A stretch of DNA of 21,046 nt from Sphacelaria rigidula (lineage: Eukaryota > Phaeophyceae > Sphacelariales). The notes below the pieces were generated by a model. That model did not search any database. It saw only the letters and a list, made by a program, of their open reading frames with translations, and was not told where the DNA came from. The stretch lies in assembly GCA_964200075.2 (NCBI GenBank), contig CAXNAA020000470.1, positions 1 to 21,046 on the forward strand. The letters are read 5' to 3'. Position 1 is the first letter of the stretch; the number at the start of each line of letters is the position of its first letter. A program made the position numbers and the translations under genes. Shown here piece by piece: positions 9,401 through 18,059 of this stretch.

Positions 9401-12400
9401 GAGAGATCAAACACTCATGGAGACGTTCTTGGCATGCGCAGTTAAGAAAGATGACTCTGGCGGTGATCAAACTGTCGGTGGCGTGACCCATGTGGGGCTG
9501 TCACCCTTTAATCTGAGCTTTTCTGATGTGCAATCGGTCGGTCGTGCTCAGCAGGCTGTGCGTGTGCGTGTATTGCAATGGCACAGAAAGTGTCATGTGA
9601 GAACATTCCAAGCTGAGGCGCAATAGGCATATGCTTTTACCAGGAGCAAGGGTGTTCATTGATCAACCACTTGCCGTTGCATTATGACCCACGCCGTGAA
9701 GCAGGGTTTTGAGAGTCAAACAAAAGTGTTTGACCTCGTACTTGCTGCTTTCATCGCAACACTAAAACATGGTCCAGCGTGTTGATTTCCTTCTCACTTC
9801 GGTACTGACCAATTGGCCACCCCGTTCTTGCTCAATCAACCTAAAACACACTACACACGCCCCCAACGAGTTTTGTAGAGTATACAAGCTCACATGTAGG
9901 CATGAAAGCTCGGGCCACAGCGAGTGTCCCTCCCGTGACCAGCGTGCCAAGCAGGCCTGTTTGCACGATCACCATGCCGCCCGACCGAAACGGTACTGGC
10001 GGAAACATCCCCTTCCACGCAGCAGAGTCTGGCACCCACAGCTGTTCATCGCGCCAAAGCAGTATACAAGCAGTATACAAGAAGTATACAAGCAGTATAT
10101 AGTGGATCGTGCGCGACGCGTCAATGTTGAGCAGTGGCAAAGCGGAGGCACGTGGTATGGATACACATTAGATACACATCAGAGCTGCATTGTTGCACTT
10201 CAGTCGCCGTCAAAAACAAACGAGGAGGAGTAGTGAAACATGGCCATTATAATCCGAACAAGAGGTACACCTCGTCGACGACATGGCATGTCACCTGTCA
10301 CTCTTCACAACAACTCTCGCTCGATTTTAGCGGTCGTACGCACCACACCGGGAAGCAGGACGATACCGCAGCGCAACACTGCACCCAGTACTGTCCTGCC
10401 GACCACATGCCTCATCCCCCGTCCGACGCCATATGCCACAGACGATAGGCTTTCTACGAAACCCCGTCACGCTTCCAACGACCCCTTACGCTTTCATCCC
10501 CCACTCATCCCCTACAGAAGCCGACGCCATGCACTTCAAACGTCCCGCTGCGCTATGTGCCGCGCTCAGCCGCGGGAAACAAACATCAGGGACCTGCGAC
10601 TGGAGCACTCAGCCGTTTATACTTGTAGTCACCTCCTGGATAGTGAAGAGGGCCGCATCAACCGTCCACAGCGCCACAGCGTGCGCGAGGACTGCAGCCT
10701 CCCCTTGCCTCAACGACAACGCGGTCGTCACGCGTCCACCTCCCGCATCTAAAGCCCGCCGTAGCAGGTCGTACACGGCTAGACACCAAAGCGGAAGCAG
10801 AGGTCTTCGGCAGTGCCATGTGCAAGCGGCTGCTAGGAGGGTCAGTCTTGCACGAAAACGGGATTCCGAAAGCAACGGGAGTACGGATGGGGTGATAAGA
10901 ACAGCTCGGTTAGGATCATGACGGGCTGCGGGAGCCGGCTGCATGTTCGCTTGCGCTTAACGAAAAAAAATCAAAGATTAATCGGAGAAAAACATAAGGA
11001 GAGGAGGGGAGAAGGGGGGAAATAAAATCTACGCTTGTCATCCAAATCCCGATCGGAGACTTGTGACCAATCATCGGTACCTCATACCAACTCCACTCCC
11101 TCGTCTCCACCATCGGCCGATCAATAAATAAATTTCTTCAGCATTGCTACGTAGCGTTGCTGCCCTGCAGTAGTAACGCATCCCCCGTGTCAAGCGCTGA
11201 ACTGCCCCGTCGCTGCTTGTTCATCTGCTGGATAATTATGATCTACATCGGAGTAAGGGACTGCCGCTACTGTCGCTACACCGTGTTGATCCACCGTTGG
11301 AGAATACTGCATCAAGCATCATGCATCATGCCATCACCAACCCAAGCACCTTGTCCTGGTCGCTGAAAAACAAACAACTACCACAATTTTTCGTGTCTCT
11401 ACACATGCATGAACCACTGTTCCGAGAAAACTGTATTTGATGAACGAGCGCATCGGTTTGATTTACAGCAAAGAACGGATGTACCAGGTGCAGGAGGATC
11501 ATGAGCTTGCTATATTTTCGTCGCACAAGCCCTTCTGTGACGTCATAGATTCCCTCCGCCGGGAAACAATAAACTGAACCCTTAAATTTAACTGTGCTTA
11601 CCACCTTTTACCTCAGCCATACCAAAAAATGTGAATATAGAGTATAAAACAGAGTATACGGTTGCGATATTGGCGAACGATCAAAATCCTGGTTCCACGG
11701 AAACCTGACCGCCTTCTCTTCCCACCCACCTCAGCGGCCCGTTCATGAGCACCTTCGACCATACTGCCGACGGTCTTTGAGGCTTCACCACCCTCTGGAT
11801 CGCCAGCACCGCCTGCGTTGCGGAAAATCGGCGGAGACATGTTCGCGTACATGCGCAGAACACAGGGAGGATTGAAACGGACACACAAAGGTACGTGCGG
11901 AGCACGATCAACAACGAACCCACCACCTCGTCAGTGCACTGTCCTGCACTGTCATGTCCTGTACTGTACTAGGGCCGAACATCACGAAAGAGTAGGGCGG
12001 TGCGTGTACTGCACCAAGTAGACAGGGAGTTCCTAGTGGATTCGACCCTCACATTAAACCTTAGACCGCGAGGGTAGTCCATCTGGATAAAGCATACTTT
12101 TTCCAACTGAAATTGATGCTGATTCAGCAGATGACCTAGTCTCGCTGTCTCAAGGGTTAACCATGAGCAAAGCTTTCCGAACGCTCGAAGCGGAGTGGCC
12201 GAGCTTCTGGGTAAGCAGTACACGAACCCGCGTGCGGGTTAAGTGTTGGGTGAGGTTTCCTCCTTCCTTTAAGGAAAAAACAACATACTGCACTGTAAGC
12301 GCAATACTGGACAGGACAGGTACAGAGCGTACCTTAGGCAGCTTGATACCTCGGGTAGGTCCATCTTGTAACTACGGCCGGAATGGTGTATACCTACACC

Positions 12401-15400
12401 TTTAACCACACTCCTACACCTATACATGTACGAAGTATAAATAACCACGAATTACCCGACGTGCGATAATAAATCAAATCAGTCAGTCGCTCGGAAAAAC
12501 AAATCAAATCAAACAATGCACCCACTGTAAGAGGACTCATGCCGCCGGGCGATGGTGAGCCATTCCTTTCGTTGCTTCGTGCTGCGAGGGGGACATGGCG
12601 CAAAGCACGCGCGCACGAATGGTCGGCGGGAGTTGCCAAGCGCTACGATACCTCGTTGTCTCACCGGGCGTTTGCCTTAGCGGTAGCGGTGGGATGGGGT
12701 AATTTTTTTGTGCAGCAAACAACTCCAAATAAACACCGACGCAGCAATAGAGCTTCACTTAAGGTACCAAAGGACATATGGCAGTATACCCCATTTTCCT
12801 CCTTGTTTATTCTCGAGAAAACAGGCCTTACTCGACACCATGCTGGAAGATGACGGATGGCAGCAAATATCCCCAACGTGTATGCTTCCACAAAAAATGA
12901 TGCCAAGGAACACTTTCTTAAATCGCTGGTGCAGCATCCAGGTCGTTGTTCCTGTGAGGTCACACGTCACACAACCCCTCGGACGCGCAAGTATTGCCAA
13001 TCTCTACGATGCCAATCATCCGAAAATGCGCAGTCCCGCTGCTGCTGCTGCCAGTGGAGCTCACCACTATAATAGGTGACTGGGATTTTCCCGCAATGAT
13101 ATTGCCTGATTCGAGTGTGAACGCCGATAATCGTATCTTCGGCGAGGTTGACAGCCACTAGTTCTCCTAGCGCGCGCAGGACGCGTCCTTGTCAAAATCG
13201 ACTCCTGCGGCACGGCACCGATTTAAGGTCTACCAACGCTACATTTTGCCTCAGGAACACTTTGCACCCCATTCGCCCCAGGGTTCTCGGTATGCCTCGG
13301 ATTGTGAGCAGGGTAAGCGTTCGGTTATGAACGTTAGTTCGATATCATATATTTCCGAGATTATTTTCCAAAGCGTCAATCGACCAAGTGGTGAATTGAC
13401 CTCGCTGCTGCAAGTCCCCTCACCTCTGAAGCCGCACACAGGATGGACCCTTCCAATAGGGCCTCCACGTACCCCAGCATGACCAGAGGTCCTCCAACAC
13501 TTCCAACGGACTCGCCCTCACAGCTCCACGTAGCCATCGACACGCCCATAGCTCCATCAAGCGCCAGCTGCGACTCGTGGCTCGCCCAGCACTCGTCACT
13601 CCCGTCGCACTCCATCGGCGATACAGGCTCTTCCACCCACCCATCCCACGCAGAGAACGCAGGGCGACCCTTCTCATTGGCCGAAATTAGCAAGTACAGG
13701 GAGCTCAGCACCAGCGGCACCGTGGAAATCGCAACGACCAGACCATCGAAGGGTGATACCTCTGATAGTGCTGATGGCTGCCTGCGGGGGCAAGTTCGTT
13801 CCCGTCGATAGTACACGCCGTTTTTGAGGCGGGGTAGACAAAGCACTTTGATGAAGAACGGAGGCTACGCGAAGATGGAGAGATGAGCCATTCGCGCCCA
13901 CATCTGCGACATAGAGTCGGGGGTCACAGGAAGGCGTGTCCCTCAATCTTTTAAATCTTCCCCTCCGGATCAGCCGCCGAGAGCAGCAGCCATTTTTGGC
14001 TGCCAAGGGGCAGAGTTGCTTCACCCCTCGACAAATTAAAGGCAATCGTTACTCCCGATAGGTGTTTTGTGTCGAGCTGTCGAGCTCGAGCCCGGGTGGA
14101 CGTAGTGCTCTTTCCAGGACAGCAATCAATTTGCATGTTTCACACCTTAGCGATTCCTCCTGCACGTACGGAACCATGATTAGTCCTCACTCAACAGTCG
14201 ACAAAGATGATGGTGCTAACTGCTTGGTCCTCACCTCGGCGACTGCAACAACCGCGACACCGCCTTCTTGCTACCGCTACTGCCGCCGGCCTTCACTCCG
14301 TCCACCCCCGTAGCGCTCGCCACTTCTGTCGGAGCATCCCTTACTGCCGGAGAATCTATCGCAGTCAGCCTGTCTGGGGTGGACCCGTTGCGGTCGATGA
14401 CTATCCGCTCGACCGCCTCTGCATCACTTGTGTCAACCGGAAGGCTAGCGCTCTCCTTGGAGGACTGCGTTTTGCAGACGAGTCAAGAGGAAAAGGCGGA
14501 GCATGAGAAAACAATAAACAATACAAAGCAAGTCTTGTGCTGTACTTGCTGTTGCGATTGCAGCAGTACCAGCCAATATCTTCTCCACATTCGAGGGAGG
14601 AGAGAGGCTCCACACTCAATATGCCAAGACTACAAGGGGGGGGCGTACTCATTTGTTGCTTGCCTTAGTCGTGTAACAAATGAGTACGCCCCCCCCTTGT
14701 AGTCTTGGGGCCGCCGACACTAAAAAGGGCCCCGCCGACACAACAAAGGCGGGTGGCGACTTTCCCAAAACAATGACGGACTAGACATGGTTTCACGACC
14801 CGGCCAACTGAAAGCCTCTGCACCTTGCTTCTCGCTCTGGCATCGGTCTGTCTGTTCGAAATGTAAACATGATGCCGGAGGTTACGCAGTGTACAGTGTA
14901 ACATGGGTGCTTCGGGTAGTCCCATTTAATACAGTACCCTACTCAGCCCCCGCGCTGGCAGAATTGTTGTGCTAGTTTTTGCGCCATATGTAGAAGAAAC
15001 AACAATCCCTGTGCAAGTCATATAATATAACCAAGCTCCGACCGCCCTGCGCTTGGAAACCTGCGAAGGCTTGTCTAGGCCAGGGATAGGGTCCCCACAC
15101 GATCTTGACAGTAGCATCATACTCGCCAACAACCTCAGCACTGGTCGTTCAGGTCTGGTCGATAAATTTCGCCTCGCCGTGTTTGGGTAGGTCGCTCGAA
15201 GACTTATTTTTGAATATTTCACCAACACAGGGTCAACCCTGTGTTAGTGGAGGGTCGATCCCAAAAGGGTTGACAGTCAAAAATTGGATGGTGAAGAAAA
15301 GAAGAGGATCACACATCACCTACAGCTGTGACACCCCGCAAGTGCAGGGGTGTCACAGCGTCAGGCTCCGGCTACGGTATACATGAGTCGGAGTGATGCT

Positions 15401-15820
15401 GTTTTGAATCTTGTTATCCCCGTTAACTGACGCTTCCAAACGCCGCTCGAAGTGACACCGGCGCCGTTGGTGCCACATCGTCGATATTGTTCAGCAAAAG
15501 GGTACTGTTGTTCTGTTCCTTCTTTTTTTTCAGGGCGTGTTTCAGTTTCGTTTTTCTTGGGTACGTCTATCATGAGACCACTGCTGGACCCCTGGGGGGT
15601 CAGTTAAAGTGCGACAATCAATCAATAAAAAAAATCTGCAGCATGGGACCTTGTGTAATATGCGGAAAATCTCCTCCATGAGATCAGCAGTTTCACCGCC
15701 CCGCACGATATTCTCCGCCATTTGACGGTAGCAAGTGATGTGGCAGAGCGCAGTATCGCCGCTCCTGCCATCACCCTCCCCGTCCCTCACTGCTGGCGTA
15801 GGGAGGGGACTTGATGCCAT
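6168..15820 (-). CDS. DOLK: Dolichol kinase, 9-exon gene (gene-level entry)
   Basis: This gene encodes dolichol kinase, which phosphorylates dolichol with CTP in the ER membrane to give dolichyl phosphate, the lipid carrier for N-glycosylation, O- and C-mannosylation and GPI synthesis. Model: complement(6168-6488, 7079-7145, 8136-8338, 8676-9316, 9894-10041, 10633-10938, 13424-13781, 14235-14464, 15791-15820), 2304 nt, 767 residues plus stop. All intron phases match. Donors are GTGAGG/GTGAGC except one GTGACT, and acceptors are CAG or TAG. Motifs in order: first membrane segment about residue 100-120; SLRQGEA in exon 4; RKVFHALATVMFLPALALE about 553-571; LDARDGG about 612; PYAGVIIVGVGD about 648-659; RWPSSRRTLEGS about 673-684; last hydrophobic segment about 750-762. 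The C-terminal third aligns nearly gap-free with human DOLK as I remember it. Human DOLK is about 540 residues; the excess is a hydrophilic N-terminus and an acidic insertion in exon 6. Identity is secure; exon 1 is the weak point. Confidence 0.88.
6765..6865 (+). mobile_element. SINE-like G-run family, copy R1 (in DOLK intron 8)
   Basis: A G-rich start followed by TGTACTCATG, GCCGTAGTC, GTTGACCTCGCATCCCTAC, GGACGGAGCA and TTTTCGCCGG. It is closest to copy R5 at 18698-18830, which lies in the opposite orientation. Confidence 0.62.
7079..7145 (-). CDS. DOLK: DOLK exon 8: GVGD motif
   Basis: This is a 67-nt exon between acceptor gatcgcag and donor GTGAGC. It enters in phase 2, where GG plus A makes Gly, and leaves in phase 0. 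It encodes LVEHAGILPYAGVIIVGVGD followed by AM, matching the family helix LVPYAGVLAVGVGD that precedes the CTP-binding loop. The reading frame continues past the donor only through intron sequence, so exon size is set by the splice sites. Flanking introns are 990 bp and 590 bp. Confidence 0.85.
7248..7285 (+). repeat. CATCAATA tandem repeat
   Basis: About four copies of an 8-bp unit in DOLK intron 7. Confidence 0.8.
7855..8090 (+). repeat. Hierarchical AAAATC-type tandem array
   Basis: A basic AAAATC/GAAATC hexamer is organised into a 19-bp unit ending ATCGGACATG, repeated about four times (7964-8035). A larger block (GAAATTGAAAACTGAG plus flanks) occurs twice, about 105 bp apart. On the DOLK strand this is a T-rich tract close downstream of the exon 7 donor. 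Confidence 0.8.
8136..8338 (-). CDS. DOLK: DOLK exon 7: membrane helices and DARDGG loop
   Basis: The exon enters in phase 0 after cgcacag with a pyrimidine-rich tract, and leaves in phase 2 at GTGAGC. It encodes PEFLSLALGTAMGALLVAEY, then LDARDGG and VTHLFLVLGCAIPIW. Human DOLK has LDERDSG followed by LTHIYLLLG and LPIW at the same spacing. Two membrane helices flank the conserved acidic-basic loop. The donor lies 45 bases from the AAAATC-type tandem repeat inside intron 7. Confidence 0.87.
8567..8625 (+). repeat. CAG/CAA-type triplet repeat
   Basis: Imperfect AGCAGTAGC, AACAGC and AGCAAC triplets in DOLK intron 6. Confidence 0.75.
8676..9316 (-). CDS. DOLK: DOLK exon 6: central membrane domain and RKVFH motif
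   Basis: This is the largest exon. It contains several hydrophobic segments (FMPLLILGVSLCSGSAW, GDMVTYGVVITGTAGWLERW, NPVTWAVLYALGLS), then a hydrophilic stretch of about 80 residues rich in Glu, Asp and Ser that human DOLK lacks at this point, another membrane segment (PLLVAGWLLVLAGVVPAVPM), and SRKVFHALATVMFLPALALE, the dolichol-kinase signature helix. The donor is GAG followed by GTGAGG, phase 0. Two in-frame acceptors are possible: cttacctag (high end 9316, chosen for its pyrimidine tract) or aagctag (high end 9301). They differ by five residues. Confidence 0.85.
9894..10041 (-). CDS. DOLK: DOLK exon 5: membrane segment
   Basis: The exon enters in phase 0 after gatgaacag and leaves in phase 1 at GTGAGC. 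It encodes LWVPDSAAWKGMFPPVPF, then a hydrophobic helix MVIVQTGLLGTLVTGGTLAV. This matches the part of human DOLK where a short loop with LPRCF is followed by a helix. The acceptor region consists of a 12-bp tandem repeat (10058-10102), so its branch point and pyrimidine tract are atypical. Confidence 0.78.
10058..10102 (+). repeat. 12-bp tandem repeat at the DOLK exon 5 acceptor
   Basis: About 3.5 copies of AGTATACAAGCA, with one unit carrying GA for GC. The array lies 17-60 bases upstream of exon 5 on the minus strand, where branch point and pyrimidine tract are expected. Confidence 0.8.
10633..10938 (-). CDS. DOLK: DOLK exon 4: membrane segments and SLRQGEA
   Basis: This is a 306-nt exon, phase 0 on both sides, between acceptor aacatgcag (with an upstream T-run) and donor GTGACT. 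It encodes an Arg/Ala-rich stretch, two hydrophobic segments, the motif SLRQGEA and a third helix (AHAVALWTVDAALFTIQ). Human DOLK has SLSVGEVIEV and a helix at the equivalent place. The donor departs from the GTGAG used elsewhere in the gene, so the exact 3' edge is slightly less certain. Confidence 0.78.
12030..12161. mobile_element. MITE-like element, copy 4 (in DOLK intron 3)
   Basis: It shares CCCTCAC, a GACCGCG/GACTGCG block, GTCCATCTG, the core TGATGCTGATTCA and the end AAGGGTTAAC with copy 3 (4998-5173). It is more diverged than copies 1-3. It sits in the 2.5-kb intron between exons 4 and 3. Confidence 0.55.
13424..13781 (-). CDS. DOLK: DOLK exon 3: first membrane segment
   Basis: The exon enters in phase 2 after cttgcccccgcag and leaves in phase 0 at GTGAGG. 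It encodes QPSALSEVSPFDG, a hydrophobic helix (LVVAISTVPLVLSSLYLLIS), an acidic Trp/Cys-rich loop and a second, weaker hydrophobic region (GGPLVMLGYVEALLEGSIL). The helix agrees with the first membrane segment of the family. No ATG precedes the helix in frame before an upstream stop, which forces an additional 5' exon. Confidence 0.78.
14235..14464 (-). CDS. DOLK: DOLK exon 2: hydrophilic N-terminal region, no ATG
   Basis: This is a 230-nt stop-free stretch lacking any in-frame ATG. It is bounded by acceptor aaaacgcag, with an upstream pyrimidine tract and an in-frame TGA 12 bases before the acceptor, and by donor GTGAGG. It enters in phase 0 and leaves in phase 2, which is what exon 3 needs; AG plus G gives Arg. 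It encodes a Ser/Asp/Ala/Val-rich region starting SSKESASLPVDTSDAEAVER and ending SKKAVSRLLQSP. No membrane segment is present, so it is probably a cytosolic extension of low conservation. Assignment rests on splice signals, phase and openness, not on homology. Confidence 0.62.
14624..14708. repeat. Perfect 34-bp inverted repeat with 17-nt loop
   Basis: 14624-14657 and 14675-14708 are exact reverse complements, including an 8-base G-run against an 8-base C-run. The loop is GCTTGCCTTAGTCGTGT. The left arm from its G-run onward plus the loop is the start of the SINE-like family (as at 20548), while the first 12 bases of the arm are outside the family. Confidence 0.95.
15011..15275 (+). mobile_element. 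Inverted-repeat element A
   Basis: About 265 bp that match 16694-16962 in reverse orientation, including CTTGGAAACCTGCGAAGG, AGGGTCCCCACACGATCTT and GGTCGATAAATTTCGCCTCG. It ends in GATCCCAAAAGGGTTGAC, the same terminal sequence as the MITEs at 4405-5173. A 22-base palindrome (15224-15245, AACACAGGGT/ACCCTGTGTT) lies just inside that end. Confidence 0.72.
15325..15359. repeat. Perfect 13-bp hairpin
   Basis: GCTGTGACACCCC pairs exactly with GGGGTGTCACAGC around a 9-nt loop, GCAAGTGCA, which can add three more pairs with one bulged A. It is just downstream of element A. Confidence 0.9.
15511..15590 (+). repeat. Dispersed repeat, copy 1 of a pair
   Basis: TGTTCCTTCTTTT, AGTGTTTCAATTTTG-like and GTACGTCT(A/G)TCATG(A/T)GACCAC segments match 20967-21044 in the same order and orientation. 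Confidence 0.6.
15791..15820 (-). CDS. DOLK: DOLK exon 1 (candidate start exon)
   Basis: This is a ten-codon candidate reading MASSPLPTPA, ending in phase 0 at a GTGAGG donor identical to those of exons 2, 3 and 6. The ATG context (gtgggATGGCA) is favourable. Intron 1 would be 1326 bp and would hold the inverted-repeat element at 15011-15275 and the hairpin at 14624-14708. An alternative start exon lies at 14823-14925 (MGLPEAP..., donor GTGCAG, also phase 0). I prefer the present one for its donor. Confidence 0.42.
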
Positions 15821-15986
15821 CCCACCTCGTGTAGCATGCTGTTACCCTTTACGGTATCACCACCTCCCCACACACTCCTCCACTCGCTTTTTTCTTCTGA
15901 CTCCTGGGTTGGCATTGAGTGGCAGCGATGCTGTAGAAACAAGCCACCATAATCTGGACATGAAACGTAAATATACACCCCGTCAC

Positions 15987-16065
15987 CATGCGAGCTGGGC
16001 CGGCCGCAAATCGTGCATTTTCCAGGCACATAATCACTCTTCAGGTCTTCCGAATTAGCCCTATG
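15987..16065 (+). CDS. Candidate first exon of a divergent gene
   Basis: An ATG in good context (cgtcaccATGC) opens a frame reading MRAGPAANRAFSRHIITLQV then FRISP and ends in phase 2 at a perfect GTGAGT donor. The Arg/Ala/Ser-rich, acid-free start resembles an organelle-targeting peptide. It would be head-to-head with DOLK, with about 166 bp between the two start codons. I could not trace convincing downstream exons, and the first 45 bases resemble the outer end of the foldback at 17191, so this may be repeat sequence. Confidence 0.18.
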
Positions 16066-16690
16066 TGAGTATATCTCTGTGAAAAACGGACCAAGGTGGT
16101 GATGCACGCTCTGCCGCTTGTTAGAAATAAAATACGTACTGCATAATATTTACTATTCCTGAACGACGGAACCAAACTCTGTGAGAATAAGGACTCGTCG
16201 CGATACGAACTCGTGATCTCCACAATCGGAGTCTCCTGTATCACTCAGATTACCGTGGCGCAGCGGTATCACAGAGTAAGTTGCACGCGCAGTCCAATTT
16301 AATGACGTATGGGCCAAAATTTCAACAGAATCTCTAGCACACAAGGTTAAAATTCGTGTTCGAAGCAACGAAAGTTTTCTATTTGTTTGTTCACGGAGTC
16401 ATGGCATTATCAGTATCAGTATATTTCTGTGCTGAAATTTCAAATCGCTATAACTTGATGTTCGTTTTCTTCTTTGCTTCGAACATGTTTCGGGGACTGA
16501 CTGTAAAACTCTCGCTCAACTCCTGCTATTAAGCGACGCGTCACCTGCCAACCGCCAACAGGGACCGTCACCTACTGTCTATCGCCCACCACGTACATAT
16601 ACCAGAGAGCGACGATACACAGTGAACACTTCCCCAGACCAACAGACACAAACACATGGAATGACTCATGCAACCAATTGTGTTTTTCCA
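16064..16690. other. Upstream intergenic stretch
   Basis: No gene is supported. It includes a tRNA-like A-box (GTGGCGCAGCGGTA, 16254-16267) without a usable B-box or cloverleaf, and AT-rich sequence. Confidence 0.3.
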
Positions 16691-16693
16691 TAT

Positions 16694-16962
16694 TAACTCT
16701 TTCGGGACCGAACCCCCACCAACACGGGGTTAACCCTGTGTTCGTGAAATAATAGAAAATAAATCAGGGAGCGACCGGCCCAATCACGGCGAGGCGAAAT
16801 TTATCGACCAGACCCGAACGACCAGCGTGGGGACTGTTGCCGAGTGTGATGTCACAGCAAAGATCGTGTGGGGACCCTATCCTTGGCCCAGATAAGCCTT
16901 CCCAGGTTTCCAAATACAGGATGCTCGCGACTTGGTTGATGGTATTACTTGCATTCAATATA
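16694..16962 (-). mobile_element. Inverted-repeat element B
   Basis: This is the reverse-orientation relative of element A. Its outer end reads TAACTCTTTCGGGACCGAAC. The internal palindrome (16721-16742) is kept with one mismatch. By eye the two elements are roughly 80 percent identical. Confidence 0.72.
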
Positions 16963-17190
16963 GGGTTCCCGGGATTTCCGGGAGATTTTTTTAGTCTTCA
17001 GCCTATACTAAAACGCAGTAATTACATTAACACAGGGTGGAGTGGGAAAAACCGGGAGTGTACATGCGACAATGTGGTCACTTTCATGAGGTGCTAAACC
17101 CAGGTGGGCCGTGGAAAGACAAAAGGAGCTAGCTACCGTCATGAATTATGCTTAACCCTCTGCCGATGACTTGCAGATAACTGTGAACAT

Positions 17191-17550
17191 GTACGAGCTG
17201 GGCCAGCCGAGAAGCGATTCTGCAGTTTGCAGGCCGAGTATACGGCCAATACTTGGAGTTGGATCCTGAAATTTGGTATGGACAATGAGTAGGGCATAAT
17301 AAAAAAAAATACTGGCGTACACAAGGGATTTTTTTTTTCATGAGTTAGGGGCATTTTACCGATATCTGAAATTAAAACTGATTATCGCCCTTAACTCATG
17401 AAGAAAAGAAAAATCCCTTGTGTACGCCATTATTTTTTTTATTATGCCCTACTCATTGTCCAAACCAAATTTCAGGGTCCAACTCCAAGTATTGGCCGTA
17501 TAATGGACCTGCAAACTGCAGAATCGCTTCTCGGCTGGCCCAGCTCGTAC
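17191..17550. mobile_element. Foldback element with arms of about 160 bp
   Basis: 17191-17353 and 17386-17550 are inverted copies; the outer 42 bp are identical and overall identity is above 90 percent, with differences mostly in A/T runs. The ends are GTACGAGCTGGGCC and its complement. The spacer is about 32 bp. There is no transposase. It could be a foldback or MITE-type element, or a recent inverted duplication. Confidence 0.88.
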
Positions 17551-18059
17551 GGATTTCTACTTTCAACGGTCTCCCAATCGGATCACCCCGGGTGTTATCT
17601 GTTCAGACACTGGTCTCGCTCCCCAGTAGATTAGATATGTACAGGGCGAGTTAACGTCTTGGATTCGTTAAATAGCCCGCGGTGATTTTGTTGTTTGTGT
17701 GCCGTGGGTGATCATGTGTTGAGGACTCTTGTCGCGTGTCGCGCCTATTACTGTCCCCTCTCTCATGTCACGAGTTACTCGCTTGTGTTCATCTGAAGAA
17801 TATTACGTCCGCAAGGAGTGAATCATTCGCGTACGGTATCGAATAGTTGCGTCTATTGTATAGCATTAAATGCGATGTTCGATACTGTACGCAGTACGCT
17901 TTTTGCCAATGTGATACATATATATGTAATAATTCAGGGTATGAAGAATAATGGGCAAAATGGCCTAGAAAATGTACACCTCTAGGCCATTGCCCAAGAA
18001 TATTCGTGACAATACTTTGCCGGTATGACTGTGTTAGTGTCTTCCTGGTAATCGAACCG

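Noticed and set aside
13869-13912. Start exon MSQMWARMAHLSIF directly upstream of DOLK exon 3
   Set aside because: It fits the phase but needs a GTAGCC donor and an intron of only 87 bp. Exon 2 at 14235-14464 fits the same phase with the GTGAGG donor used across the gene.
15787-16107. Minus-strand frame with KCTICGRPSSHGDG as a zinc-finger exon
   Set aside because: It is out of frame with DOLK exon 1, the cysteine spacing fits no finger I know, and the segment overlaps sequence related to the foldback end.
16250-16330. tRNA gene suggested by GTGGCGCAGCGGTA
   Set aside because: No T-arm with TTCRA at the right distance, no acceptor stem and no anticodon arm could be paired on either strand.
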